64,000 bases of DNA from Aphanomyces cochlioides (Eukaryota; Oomycota; Saprolegniomycetes; Saprolegniales; Verrucalvaceae). The notes below the pieces were generated by a model, which was not told where the DNA came from, ran no database searches, and saw only the letters and a program-made list of their open reading frames with translations. The position numbers and the translations under genes were made by a program. Each line of letters starts with the position of its first letter. Positions within the stretch are counted from its first letter, which is position 1. The stretch spans positions 248,001-312,000 of the forward strand of contig JAHQRK010000027.1 in NCBI GenBank assembly GCA_019828595.1, in the 5' to 3' direction. This document shows, in pieces, positions 33,827 through 44,110 of this stretch.

Positions 33827-36023
33827 CAGATAAACCTGCTTGTTTGAACAACGCGCGGGATTCTTGTTCAATTCCATAGGTGTTCAGCTATAGTTTTATC
33901 GAAGCGTTTGTATAGGCATACAAATTTCAAGTTACTAATTTACCGTATGGTATCAGGACATTTTCATAAGTAACGTCTGTCGTTCATCAATCAATACACT
34001 CAACTCTATCAATCAATACACTCTACTCTGTCTCAACCGAGCACTTGAAGCGCTTCTTGATGTGTTCGTATGGGGTGCCTTCATCGATCATCTTCAGCAT
34101 GGTGACTTTGTCTTCCATCTCAAGTCGACCATCCTTCCACCAAGACTAACAATGTGTGGCTAACCAACGATGTGTTCTGACGTTACGTAGTACAACTCAT
34201 ATTTGATCAAATTACAGAGGACCCGTAAAAATACACGTATAGTGGTACGTTGAACTTTGGTGTCGTCTGAAGCAACCTTCAGAAATTATAATATAGAATT
34301 TGACGATAATATGTTTTGGATGGAAAAATGCGAGGGAATTTGATGGTAGAGAATGCTTTGGAGTTCATTTTTGAAATTGATGGAAGAGCAAGTGAAGATC
34401 GTTAAAACGCGTCGTCGGTACAGCTTAAAAACCAAGCGAAATGTCCTGCGCGCGTTGTCTGAGTATACTCAGCAACGTGTCGCCGATCTCAGCGGCATCC
34501 CTCTCCGCACGATACAGAACTTCGTGTGAGAGAGGAAAACAATTCTAGCATCGATCCAAGCCAAACGAAGGCTTAACATTGGCCTTTCTGGTCGTCCAGA
34601 AATCCTTCCTGGTGGCGATGTAAGTTGCAAATTTCATACCTTTTCTCACTCTATCTTAGGACTTATTGGACTATATGGTAGCTATGCGGGAGAAACATTT
34701 CCCCCTGACTAATACCATGTCGTTCAACAAGTCAAAACCCACAATCAGGAGTGGGTTACTCAATATTCGGCCACGAAAGAGGACCCTTATAAATGTTTGT
34801 TTAAATTATGTAGAGAATTCGTCTATCGACATGGATTTTCTCGCCGTCGAGCCTCGACAGCAAAGGCGATGACCTCGACGCAAATACTCGAAATTCGACA
34901 GCAATTTATCAAAGATTTTTGGCATGAAAATCATCACTTTGATGACGGGGATGTCATCAATTGTGATGAAACTGGAATCTATTTTGACACGCCTCCAAAA
35001 TACATCCTTGCCTAAAAAGGTGCCGACGCAAGCATTTCACATGCCGACAAATCATGCCGTCTAACGGCCGTCTTAGCAGCGAAACGTAACGGTAATAAAT
35101 TGTTATTGACTGTTCTAATTTGTTATAATTAGGCGATAAACTACCCATTCTTTTCATCTTTAAGTGGAAGCCTGGCGGTTTTATCGATGAAAACGAGTTG
35201 AGAATTTCTACTTGGACACTATTTTAAGGTAATAAATGCAAATTTAAATTTTTTAATTAGTGTTAGACCTGAAATTGTTGATATTGATCGACAATTTTGA
35301 GGCCCATACTACGCCGAAAAACGTCGCTTTCGTCGAAGAGGAGCTTAGCTCTACTTTGTACACCCTCCCCCCGACATCTGTATTACAGCCTTTAGATGTC
35401 GGGGTGATGGGTCCGTTCAAAGCCAAGTTGCGAAACTTGTGGCTTCGAGAAGCATACCACCCATCAAGTTCAGTTGAAAAAAGAATGGCATGCATCAAGC
35501 GTGCTATCAAAGCTTGGGATATGATGACCCCAGAAACGATTAAGAAAGCCTTTCAAAAGGCTATTCCACAAGGGAAATCTGATTGATGTATAACACTAAT
35601 ATATGTCTTTTCAATCTTTCACTAATTAATGACTTTTTTGGTTAGAAGTTCCAACAGTGTAGGACTGTCTTGATTCTTGTATATTCAGATCAGGTATTTT
35701 GATATCGTATTTTGTAGTATATCTATTTCAAAGATTTGGAGTAGAGCTTAGAGTTCATTCAAGAATAGACTTTTCAATTAAGTCCTACAGGAAATTGATT
35801 TGTAAAGGTATGAAAACTGATATGTGTGTTAAATGGCTGTTTGTCCAATCAAAATTCAGTACCACTGTACGTGTATTTTTACGGGTCCTTTGTACTTCGT
35901 TTAACATGAGAGGTTTTTGTTCAATCTACCAGGGTCGACATATATGGAAATCTGTCCGTGGATTGAAAACCTGTTCAGTTCGAAAGGCGTTTAGCTATCC
36001 GAGGTGTTTAAACTAGCAGGGTC
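33827..36023 (+). mobile_element. pogo-like DNA transposon inserted in START-FYVE exon 1
   Basis: Imperfect TIRs (left ACCTGCTTGTTTGAACA, right reverse complement ACCCTGCTAGTTTAAACA) and TA duplication (33825-33826, 36024-36025). Removing it restores the conserved exon 1 word coding PPDYFECPP. Strong subterminal inverted repeats with GGACCCGTAAAAATACACGT lie at about 34219-34248 and 35858-35889, also next to TA. The element encodes a DDE_1 transposase. Confidence 0.8.
34380..35586 (+). pseudogene. pogo/Tigger-type DDE_1 transposase, inactivated
   Basis: ATG 34380. N-terminal helix-turn-helix: RYSLKTKRNVLRALSEYTQQ and LSGIPLRTIQNFV, then an in-frame TGA (34527-34529) where a Trp would fit. 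A 40-nt intron (34620-34659) follows GGD. The CENP-B-like part continues with YMVAMREKHFPL; a frame change near 34725; then KLCREFVYRHGFSRRRAST. Catalytic words: VINCDETGIYFDTPP (about 34958), LLILIDNFEAHTT (about 35280) and 'PPTSVLQPLDVGVMGPFK' (about 35371). A TAA follows KYILA near 35014 and two short introns are likely downstream (acceptors near 35131 and 35261). The end is TGA 35584-35586. Confidence 0.8.
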
Positions 36024-37339
36024 TACTTCGAATGCCCACCACTGTCGCCTGAAGAATGCGAGCATACGAACGTTAGGCCTTGCAAAATATACAAGACTTG
36101 GTACGAACAATTCATAGTCTCCTGACACTCAGCTTATCCAGCTAGAGAAAGCAGACATTACGAATCCACGATACTAATGGAAGCGGATTGCCGATGAGGC
36201 CGAAGTCGAGATCTTCCGTGGCATTGATCCATACAGACCGACTTCGGCAACGCTCTTCTGTTCGACGGTAGACGTTGCTGGTACACTCGACGAAGTGGCA
36301 AACTTCTTTCGCACGCGAACACGAGACGAATTCAAGGAGATGATCGACCGGACGGACTTGGCGATGTTGGATATTGCCAACTTGTACACAATACATGAAT
36401 CGCAAGGTTTGGATATCCGAGTGCAGTGGCTTCTCGAGAAAACGCCATTCGATGTCGTCGTGAAGAAACGCGACTTTTGCTTTCTCAAGGTACGCAGCTC
36501 ACGCTTGCTTGCTCTGATATAGACTGCAGTGCACTCATTTGTTAGACGAAGATCAAAATGGCAGACGAACGTGGGCTCACTCTGTCAATTCCATCAATAT
36601 ACCATGCTGTCCTCAAATGCCAAACATTGTTCGCGCTGTCCAAGACGGCTCTGGTCTTGTTTTTCGAGAGTCCGCTCGTCCTGGCTACATCGAGCTGAAG
36701 GCAATCGTGCATTGCGACCTTCGTGGCACACTTCTCAATGCGATCAAGGAAAAGGTTGCCATGGATCTCTGTCGTATGATCAAAGGCATCGACAGAAATT
36801 TGCGCGAAAACCGACTCATTGAGACGCCATTCTTGTCGGGAGAACAGTTCGTCGAGTTGTCCAGTCGACAGCGATGCTATTTATGCAAACGGAGCTTTGG
36901 TTTCTTTCGAAAGAAGAAGCATTGTTTCAAGTGCGGCGAGGTACACCAAACGAACGACTCAGTCACCAACGACGTCTCTGTCTAGGTGGTTTGTTCGCAG
37001 TGTGGCCCGAAATGGGATATCAAAGTTGCAGGCACGCCTGTCAAAGTCCGAGCTTGCACAACTTGCTCGTTGCTCTCAAGGTCATCGCTTGGAATGGAGA
37101 CTGAGACTGCCATGTCCACAATTATCACACCTTCGTCTGCGGCATCAACCGACGTATGGCGCCTTGCAGACGGCGAAGATGCCAGTGACGACGACGGTGA
37201 ATCTTCATTCGTGTCTTTTATCACAGACAGCAGTATGTCACATTACAGCGTCAGCACCGGCGGTCGGCCAACATTTGACCACAGCCCAGATGAGCTCTGA
37301 CGAAGAACTGTTTTGAGTTTGTTGCATTGGAGTGAATCA

Positions 37340-38420
37340 AGTTCTGGGTGTTTTCAGAGTGGATTCTTGAGCTTAAGATCTAGCTCACCGTATTGTGCAG
37401 TGGCAGTGGCAGGAACCATGAAGACCAACACGGTTTTGTTGTGTTGGAGTCGACGCAAAATGATGAATAACACTGTGCGCCATTTAAATCGCTGTGAAGG
37501 GCTTTATGCTGCCACTCTCATTGAAACTAGCAACCGTGGAGTTGAAAACCCATGGAGCCCCAGGAGATGCTATAAGCACGGCTACAACCCAGAACCCCAA
37601 ACATTTGGGGGTTGACGATGGTTGGAGTCGACATCTATGTCAATGGTACTGGTAGAAGTTACGCCTAATTCCTTTCCTTGCACATCAAGCCTAACTTATC
37701 GCTCAGCAAACTAAGTGTCACCGATTTAATCCGCCACATCGGGGTTGATCATCACTGGATTGTTGCCAAAGACCACGCCAGGACTCTTGAAAAGTCGATT
37801 CGATGGAACCCCTTGGAATAGGTTGGAACTCGTTGCTGAAGTACAGCACTGGTAGCGGCAGCTGCTTGGTTTTTCCCCCTCCAAGTTCTGTCCACATGGA
37901 CTGGGCTGAAAGAGAGATTCAACATGTTTGACGCACGAGACTGGAAGACAATTTCGACGTGCCTGACTTGTCATAGGACAGTCGATGTCTTTTCTGATGA
38001 ATCCCATGATTAGTCCCATCTTCCCGTTGTTTGCTCCTTTCTTGGAGATGACGTAATGCTGACGTTCCCTCAGGCATCTTTTACTCTTCAAGGATTGCGC
38101 AAGGAGATATACGAATTTGCCAAGATGAGAAGGAATCTACACTTCATCCTGACTGCTTGATCCTCTCCGCGCTGTGGTTTGCTCATCCTCAGTACTATTC
38201 GAATGTAGTCCTGGAGCTCCCTATGTTTCCCGTCCACACCAGGAGATGCTACGCACATATCGGCATGTTTTCGAGCTTGATGTGAAGCACTCTGGACTTT
38301 CACCTTGCAGCGTCGTTGCGCCTCTGTACTTCATCCCGTCCAAGTCAACTTATCACCCAACATGGGTGACCCAAGGTACACCCAACTGTTTTCGCCAGAC
38401 AATAAATGAAGGCCCGGAAT
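37340..38420 (+). repeat. 3' flank of copy E; from about 37700 duplicated START-FYVE-type 5' flank (copy 2)
   Basis: 37700-38415 matches 25070-25870. It ends in CAACTGTTTTCGCCAGACAA followed by AAATGAAG, as before a START-FYVE start codon, but no START-FYVE coding follows. No gene is seen in 37340-37700. Confidence 0.55.
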
Positions 38421-38629
38421 ACAAAAATTAGCTAATCAACCATCGTGCAACGTTTGAGTTAGTCATCGCATCGGATAACAGAGTGCTTCAGCTACATTAG
38501 ACAGATTTCGCAAAGCCGTTCCCATAAATTATCTTCATCCACAACTGTTTGGAGATCCACAAAACTTGCTGAAATTTGGGGACTCTGCAACAATTTTTCA
38601 GAGGTTCTTCAAAATCGTATAATTTATTG

Positions 38630-38870
38630 ATCTTTTTCACCCAAATTTGTATTTTTCTACCAAAATTGAGTTCATTTCCAAATCGATTCCATCATACTGA
38701 AGTCAAGTATAAATGAAAAGTAACATAAATTGGCCAAATAAAATTCACGTGTGTATAGGTGTGTTTTGCGTGAACTTGGTAAATACTCGATTCTGATTGG
38801 CTGATCGATTTGCAGATCGATTTGAAAAATCGATACATTTGAGACCCCTCTCACAATTTAGAATGAAATC
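38630..38870 (+). repeat. AT-rich dispersed repeat, copy 3
   Basis: Same orientation as 25940-26190, with TTCCAAATCGATTCCATCATACTGAAG and TTCTGATTGGCTGA. It follows the duplicated START-FYVE flank, just as copy 1 does, so flank and repeat were probably duplicated together. Confidence 0.7.
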
Positions 38871-39153
38871 GACAAAATGAGAGTATTTTTTGTGGATAAT
38901 TCGTGGAATGACTTTGCGAAATCTGTCTATAAAAGGACGCAGCAGTCCAAAGTTATGGCGGTTGGACCAAGTGGGGTCGCGTGTTTTGGTCAGAAATCGT
39001 ATTTTGAGATTTTTATACCGTTGTGCTGGATTTTTTTGCTCCATCGTTTTATACTGTGCTTTTCGGTAAATTCGAGCTCAAATGCTTTCAAAAGTCAAAA
39101 GAAAGATTAAGAACGTGTTCTTTTCAAGAGTTTAAAACAACTCTGCGTCAATT

Positions 39154-39262
39154 AGACATATTTTGATTTCGAGCAATTCATTCAGATATATTTTGATTTC
39201 TGTCACATGGCAACAAGACTGATTTTGATTTACTGTGTGGTGATAAGACATATTTTGATTTC
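39154..39262 (+). repeat. four spaced copies of an ATATTTTGATTT motif
   Basis: AGACATATTTTGATTTC and close variants start near 39154, 39183, 39214 and 39245, about 30 bp apart, separated by unrelated spacers. The design resembles the spaced TATATTTCGTAT words in the foldback TIRs at 27.1-27.9 kb. Confidence 0.7.
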
Positions 39263-39859
39263 TTCCCAAGAAAAAGCAAGGCATATGTCAGCGCACAATT
39301 CAAATACCGGTATCTCTGTATCAATGGTTTTGCACAAGGCTAGAGTTGTGTATAAGCAGGTATTCGGTCACAAATGAATATTTGTGACTTGTCGAACGAC
39401 CAAAGGGACTCCAAGAAATTCCTGATGGCCATTGCTATTCCTAATGTGCAGTGTTGAAGACAACATATTGTTGTTGAGATAGTAGTCGCTCTTGTCGCCA
39501 CGCTATCAACTGACGTCGGCGTCGCTTGATCCGTCGCTGTGGCACTGGCTCTTAACATGAATGTGGTGTCTTTTTCACGAAGTGTTTTTTTTTATTTTTC
39601 TCGAAACAAGCGTTTTAAAACGTTTTCTTATTTTCCGTTGTTTTAAAAGTTTTTTTGGAATTGATTGGCAAATACTACTTTGTGCCAGCCAATTGTAGAA
39701 ATGACCACTGACAATAATTCAGATGGAAAACCACCAGTCAAAGCATGTTCGAAAGGAAAAAGTGAAGAGTGCATTTGGAGTGAACAAGAATATAGATAAA
39801 AATTTGAACAAAAATATTGAATTTTTCAATGGAGAGATTTTGCTACAAGAAATTTCCTT

Positions 39860-41035
39860 TTGAAGTTTTCAGAAAACTCTCATAATGAATTTTCCTGTGA
39901 CCATGTTTTTGCCACTGGAACCATTCACTTTTTTGCCATGGATGGAGAATTGATGGATGTGCTACCGGTGGTGGCGCTATTTGGGGGGGGTACTACTCGA
40001 CGAAGAAACCAAGTGCACCAAAGCCATAACAATACCCCGTGGCTGGTTTGATTTGAAGACAAAGACAAATTCAACGTGTATTTTCAACTCTCGATTCAAT
40101 AAGGACGACATCTTCCAACTTGTGCGGCTACTCGAACCAGTCGTAACGACGAGTCGTTATAGGGCTGACGCTGTAGAAGCTCTCTGCATTCTCCTCAATA
40201 GACTTGCTTGGCCTCATCGTCTTGGAACGATGGTTCAAATGTTTTGCCGCAGCCGAGAAGCTTTGTCGTCTATATCAAACACAGTCATGCACCACATTTA
40301 CGACCGTTTTAAAGATCTTCTCGTTTGGGACCATGCTCGACTTGACAGCAGCTGGATGGAGTCATGTGCGGCTTCAATTCACAGTCAAGGAGCCCCTCTC
40401 GATTCTTGTATCGGTTTCATCGACGGCACGGTTCGGGGAATTTGTAGACCAGGCAAAGGAGTTCAAAAGACAGCGTACAACGGTCATAAGGTAACATCAA
40501 TTGCCATTTAAATTCCTTACACGATGTAATTCGCTAGAGAAAGCATGCGTTGAAATTTCAGGCAGTGACTGCACCTGATGGCATCATTGTGGACTTGCAT
40601 GGACCAGAACCTGGTTCACGACATGATTCGAATCTTTTGCACCGAAGCGCGCTAATTCGGCGTTTGGATGAAAAACTCGAAGTCAATGGCAAACGCTTTG
40701 TCATCTACGGTGACCCCGCGTTCGGGGTGAACAATGTCGTTGTCTCTGGCTACAAAGGTGCTGTCCTTAGTGAAGACCAAGCGGAATTTAACAAGCGGAT
40801 GAGCGCTGTCAGAGTCAGTGTTGAATGGGGCTTTGGTATCGTCATCAAGCTGTGGGCCCTGACGAACTACAAGGACGGACAAAAACAATGGGGCCAAGCT
40901 GTTGGAGTTCGTTATGCGGTTGCTGTGCTACTCACAAATGTTCACACTTGCATGCAGGGACGCAATCAAGTGTCACTTCATTTTGGTTTGCGTCCACCTC
41001 GAGTTGAAGACTATTTGCACCGGGGAGCAAATTAA
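39860..41035 (+). pseudogene. PIF/Harbinger DDE_4 transposase with one intron and a G-run frameshift
   Basis: N-terminal frame from 39860 (IHFFAMDGELMDVLPVVAL) runs into eight G at about 39982-39989; the continuation (VLLDEETKCTKAITIPRGWF) is in another frame, so one G has been gained or lost. Exon 1 reaches 40490; a 47-nt phase-0 intron (40491-40537) joins NGHK to RKHALKFQAV. Catalytic residues: Asp in GFIDGT, Asp in YGDPAFG and Glu in VSVEWGF; end 'LHFGLRPPRVEDYLHRGAN', TAA 41033-41035. Apart from the homopolymer, which could be a sequencing error, the gene is intact. Confidence 0.85.
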
Positions 41036-41154
41036 AATATAGATAGTACTATTATAGTATAACTATAATAATATTATCATTCTTGGTTATCATTACAATT
41101 ATCTATATGTTTTAAAAATTCAAGAAAATAGTAATTACTAAGACTGCGCAAGCA

Positions 41155-42022
41155 CTATTTATTTTTTGTTTTAAGCATTGCAATAACCTCATGCATCAAG
41201 CGGATTTGACTCTCTCTCTCCATCTTGTCCAAAGTAAACCGCTCTTCACGCTCTCGTTTCTCAATGGCAAGCCGCTCTTCACGCTCTCGTTTCTCAATGG
41301 CAAGCCGCTCTTCTCGTTCAAACTTGTCAAGATGAAATCGAGCTTCTTCTAGCTCAAGTTTCCGCTGTGAAATGATTGTGGCTTCTCGTTGCAGAGCCAA
41401 TTCTTCGTTCTTGTTTGCGTTGGCTTTTTCCATCATCGTTGTGACAACGTCAATTGCACTGGCGGACGTAGTGCTGAGGGGTGTTGAGTGCTTGGCCGGC
41501 TTTTCTTGAGTCGAATTGCTTTCACCATCGATACTTTTACGCTTGAGCGCATACATTGCAGCATCACGAATAGCGTGTCCATCCGTTTCACGCTTGTCAA
41601 CTTTATCATCTTTAAGATCTTTTTTCGTCTTTTTCTCTAGTAAAATCACATCTATCTACGCACAGGTTAGCAAGCTAAGAAATGACAGATTGTACCATGT
41701 CCGACAAATCTTGGAGGAGTTGATCTCGCTCGAGATACTCTTCATCTGTTCCAGATGCCCTCAAGGATGCTGTCGATTGCTCCTTGAAGGCTGCCATGAG
41801 ATCGTCGAAACGTTTTCTGCATCCCTGTCCTGTCAAAACGCTACCGTAAATCGCACACAAATTGTCCGAGATTTCTTCCCAGCGGCTCTTTGTCTGGCCA
41901 TAGGCCGCAGCAATGGGCTGAATGAACTTGACCTCCTTTAAAAGGTCAATGTCAGAGGCTGCCTTGAATCTGTACGCAGATTTACGCTTCTTTTCGTTCT
42001 CGATCGTCGCGTCCTCCGCCAT
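41155..42022 (-). CDS. MYB/SANT-like protein of Harbinger element 2 (intact, one intron)
   Basis: Exon 1 42022-41696 (MAEDATIENEKKRKSAYRFK), intron 41695-41656 (40 nt, with a GCTAAC branch-like site), exon 2 41655-41155; 276 codons with stop. SANT-like helices: SDIDLLKEVKFIQP, RWEEISDNL, and GCRKRFDDLMAAFKE. C-terminal coiled coil with tandem EREERLAIEKR repeats (about 41215-41340). The intact tail supports reading the TGA of the first copy as a mutation. Presumed partner of the neighbouring transposase. Confidence 0.8.
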
Positions 42023-43689
42023 TTCAAATGAAAAAAGCTGTGTGCAAACTTATGTCCAGTCAGAATTTTAAACAAGGAAATTTCTTCGTCAAATTTTCCT
42101 GTGGAGGCTTGGGTCAGGCCCACAAGAAATTTTGAATGGGAAATTTTACATACCAAAATCTCTCTAATACCTTGAAAGTCGATTTCAAGTTTGTGTTAAA
42201 TCGACCTCAAATTCGAATTTTCGCCCGAAAAGACAATATTGTTTCGAAATATTTTATAATTTATTTAACCGTTTTATTTGGAAAATTTTATAAAAAACGC
42301 ATCTCTATTGGTGTATGAAGTGAAGACCACGGATTCGCGTTCGTTCGTCTTTCTCTACATGAATAAAGAGGAACAACGGAAGAATCTCATATTGTACTTG
42401 TAGTATCCTGCTCTATTACTTAAGGCTCTAACGCAACACGTAAGTACGAGACTAAGTACGAGAGTAATTTTCACATACAAACGTCAAGTCAACAAATGAG
42501 CAATTTTTATATACTTTATCCAAGTACAAAATGAGCAATTTTTACATACTTTATCCAAGTACAAAATGAGCAATTTCTACATACAAACGCCAAGTCAAAA
42601 AAAGAGTAATTTGAGACAAGTTCGTTCATGCACCCATGATGCTGGACGTGGCAGTTGTCGATAATATTAATAATCAAACAATTCCACATACAAAATGAAA
42701 ATATTGTCCTTTTATTTAAAATAATACCTGCCAAAGACGAGATGAATGGCAGTTGGGTTTTTCTGGGACGATGCAAGGTGAGATGCATGTCTTAGGATAG
42801 CTTCACTCGGGCAGAAAAGGCCGCTGAATAAGCGGTCAACACACTGTGCAGTAGGGTGACGAGCCCTTTCTGCCACTTTAAGCCATACTCTGGCCAGAGG
42901 CTTGGACTCCGAAAGGCGAATTCCGACGCGATATGCGAATGTTACGAAGTAGGGCCTTTTTGGCTCGAAATACCGGACATTTTCATAGAGCAGCCAGGGA
43001 CAGCTAAAACGTGTGTTTTTACTGTATTTTCATATTGACTTTGGACGAGTAAATCCTCTCCCCATAGTTCAACTTTTTACAGTAAGGGGACAATGTGTAA
43101 CGTTGGTTACCACTATTGCAACTGATGGTGCTACTTGTTTTGACGGAGTACCACTGTTGATAGTGGGCCTACGGCGAGTAGATTGAAACACTTCAGGGGT
43201 GTTTCATGATACTTAGCAGGTGTATTACCCAGTATCAAAGTTTCAACTCATTGGACGTACGAGTTCAAAACGCGATATTAAACAAAGTGATGTTTAATAA
43301 ATACCGCGAACTCTGTACGATTTATGAAAGAAATGAGTAGTGTTTTCTGGCAAACCACATTATGTTAAGCTTAAGTGGCGGGACACATATCCACAGTATT
43401 TTTACGATCCAATCACATTATCATTTTTGTGTTGATGTTTTTGTATGAACATTTGTCTGACGCAGTTTTCTGCGTAGAAAATAACAACTACTCGGCCTCT
43501 AAGAAAGGCAAAGGCAATGGCAATCATGACAATGACAATCAAGGACATGCGATCGATAACTCCGAACCTGGGAAGCAAGCAGAGCGGAATAAAGTGCATG
43601 CTACCGAACAAGAGTCTGCATCAACTGGAGCTAATGGCTGGGCTGTGGATGACGATGCCTTGATGCCTAACGACGAGGCGGCTATGAGA

Positions 43690-44110
43690 AAGGCCAAGAA
43701 GGCGGAGTACAACAAACGTGCTCGCAAAAAGAAACGGCAAGCTATCCTGGATGAAGTCGACGAAGAGGTGGCAATGGACAAATCTAAAAAGGCGGAGTAC
43801 AACAATCGTGCTCGCGAAAAGAATCGGCAAATTCTTCTAAAGGCGGAGTACAACAACCATGCTCGCGAAAAGAATCGGCAAGCTCTTCTAAAGGCGGAGT
43901 ACAACAATCGTGCTCGCGAAAAGAAACGGCAAGCTCTCCTGGATAAAGTTGACGAAGAGGTGGCAATGGAAAAATCAAAAAGGCGGAGTACAACAATCGT
44001 GCTCGCGAAAAGAAACGGCATGCTATCGTGGAAGACTTCGACAAAGAGGTGGCTATGAAAAGATCCAAGAAGGCGGAATACAACAAACGTGCTCGCGAAA
44101 AAAAGCACAA
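43690..44110 (+). repeat. coding minisatellite in Helitron Rep N-terminus
   Basis: Repeated units of about 50-90 bp, each starting near AAGGCGGAGTACAACAA and coding KAEYNNRAREKNRQ-like words, some followed by an acidic DEVDEEVAM linker. Copy number differs between Helitron units: from Rep ATG to the common TAG/CAG position unit 2 has 246 codons and unit 4 only 169. Confidence 0.9.

Larger units (their letters stand above)
33801..37300 (+). pseudogene. START-FYVE copy E, split by a pogo-like insertion and mosaic
   Basis: Exon 1 starts at ATG 33801 and runs 26 nt (to 33826), is interrupted by the element 33827-36023 plus duplicated TA, and resumes at 36026-36100 with a 1-nt deletion in the EQYEH codons. 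Exon 2 36142-36489 carries the same TAA as copy D (36175-36177). Exon 3 36530-36940, exon 4 36986-37300; introns 40 and 45 nt. The 5' part of exon 2 resembles copy D; from about 36340 to 36800 it is closest to copy A (VVVKKRDFCFLK, intron 2, ESARPGYIELKAIVHC, NAIKEKV); from 36807 to 37337 it is identical to copy D. This pattern suggests gene conversion. Confidence 0.85.
38421..39859. other. AT-rich region without genes
   Basis: Contains the AT-rich dispersed repeat (38630-38870) and a spaced ATATTTTGATTT repeat (39154-39262). It ends at the Harbinger transposase start. The Harbinger 5' terminus should be in the last few hundred bases; I did not find its TIR. Confidence 0.4.
39860..42022. mobile_element. 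PIF/Harbinger transposon 2 (coding core, nearly intact)
   Basis: Convergent transposase (plus) and MYB-like gene (minus), 119 bp apart, the same layout as element 1. Only one lesion is visible, in an 8-G run of the transposase. The Helitron array begins about 390 bp beyond the MYB gene start. Confidence 0.8.

Noticed and set aside
42480..42620. CRISPR-like array in the Helitron 5' repeats
   Set aside because: Repeats are imperfect, adjacent and AT-rich, without unique spacers, in a eukaryotic transposon terminus.
42856..43038. 60-aa leader ORF conserved in every Helitron unit
   Set aside because: It lacks an ATG start and is conserved only because the units are nearly identical throughout.
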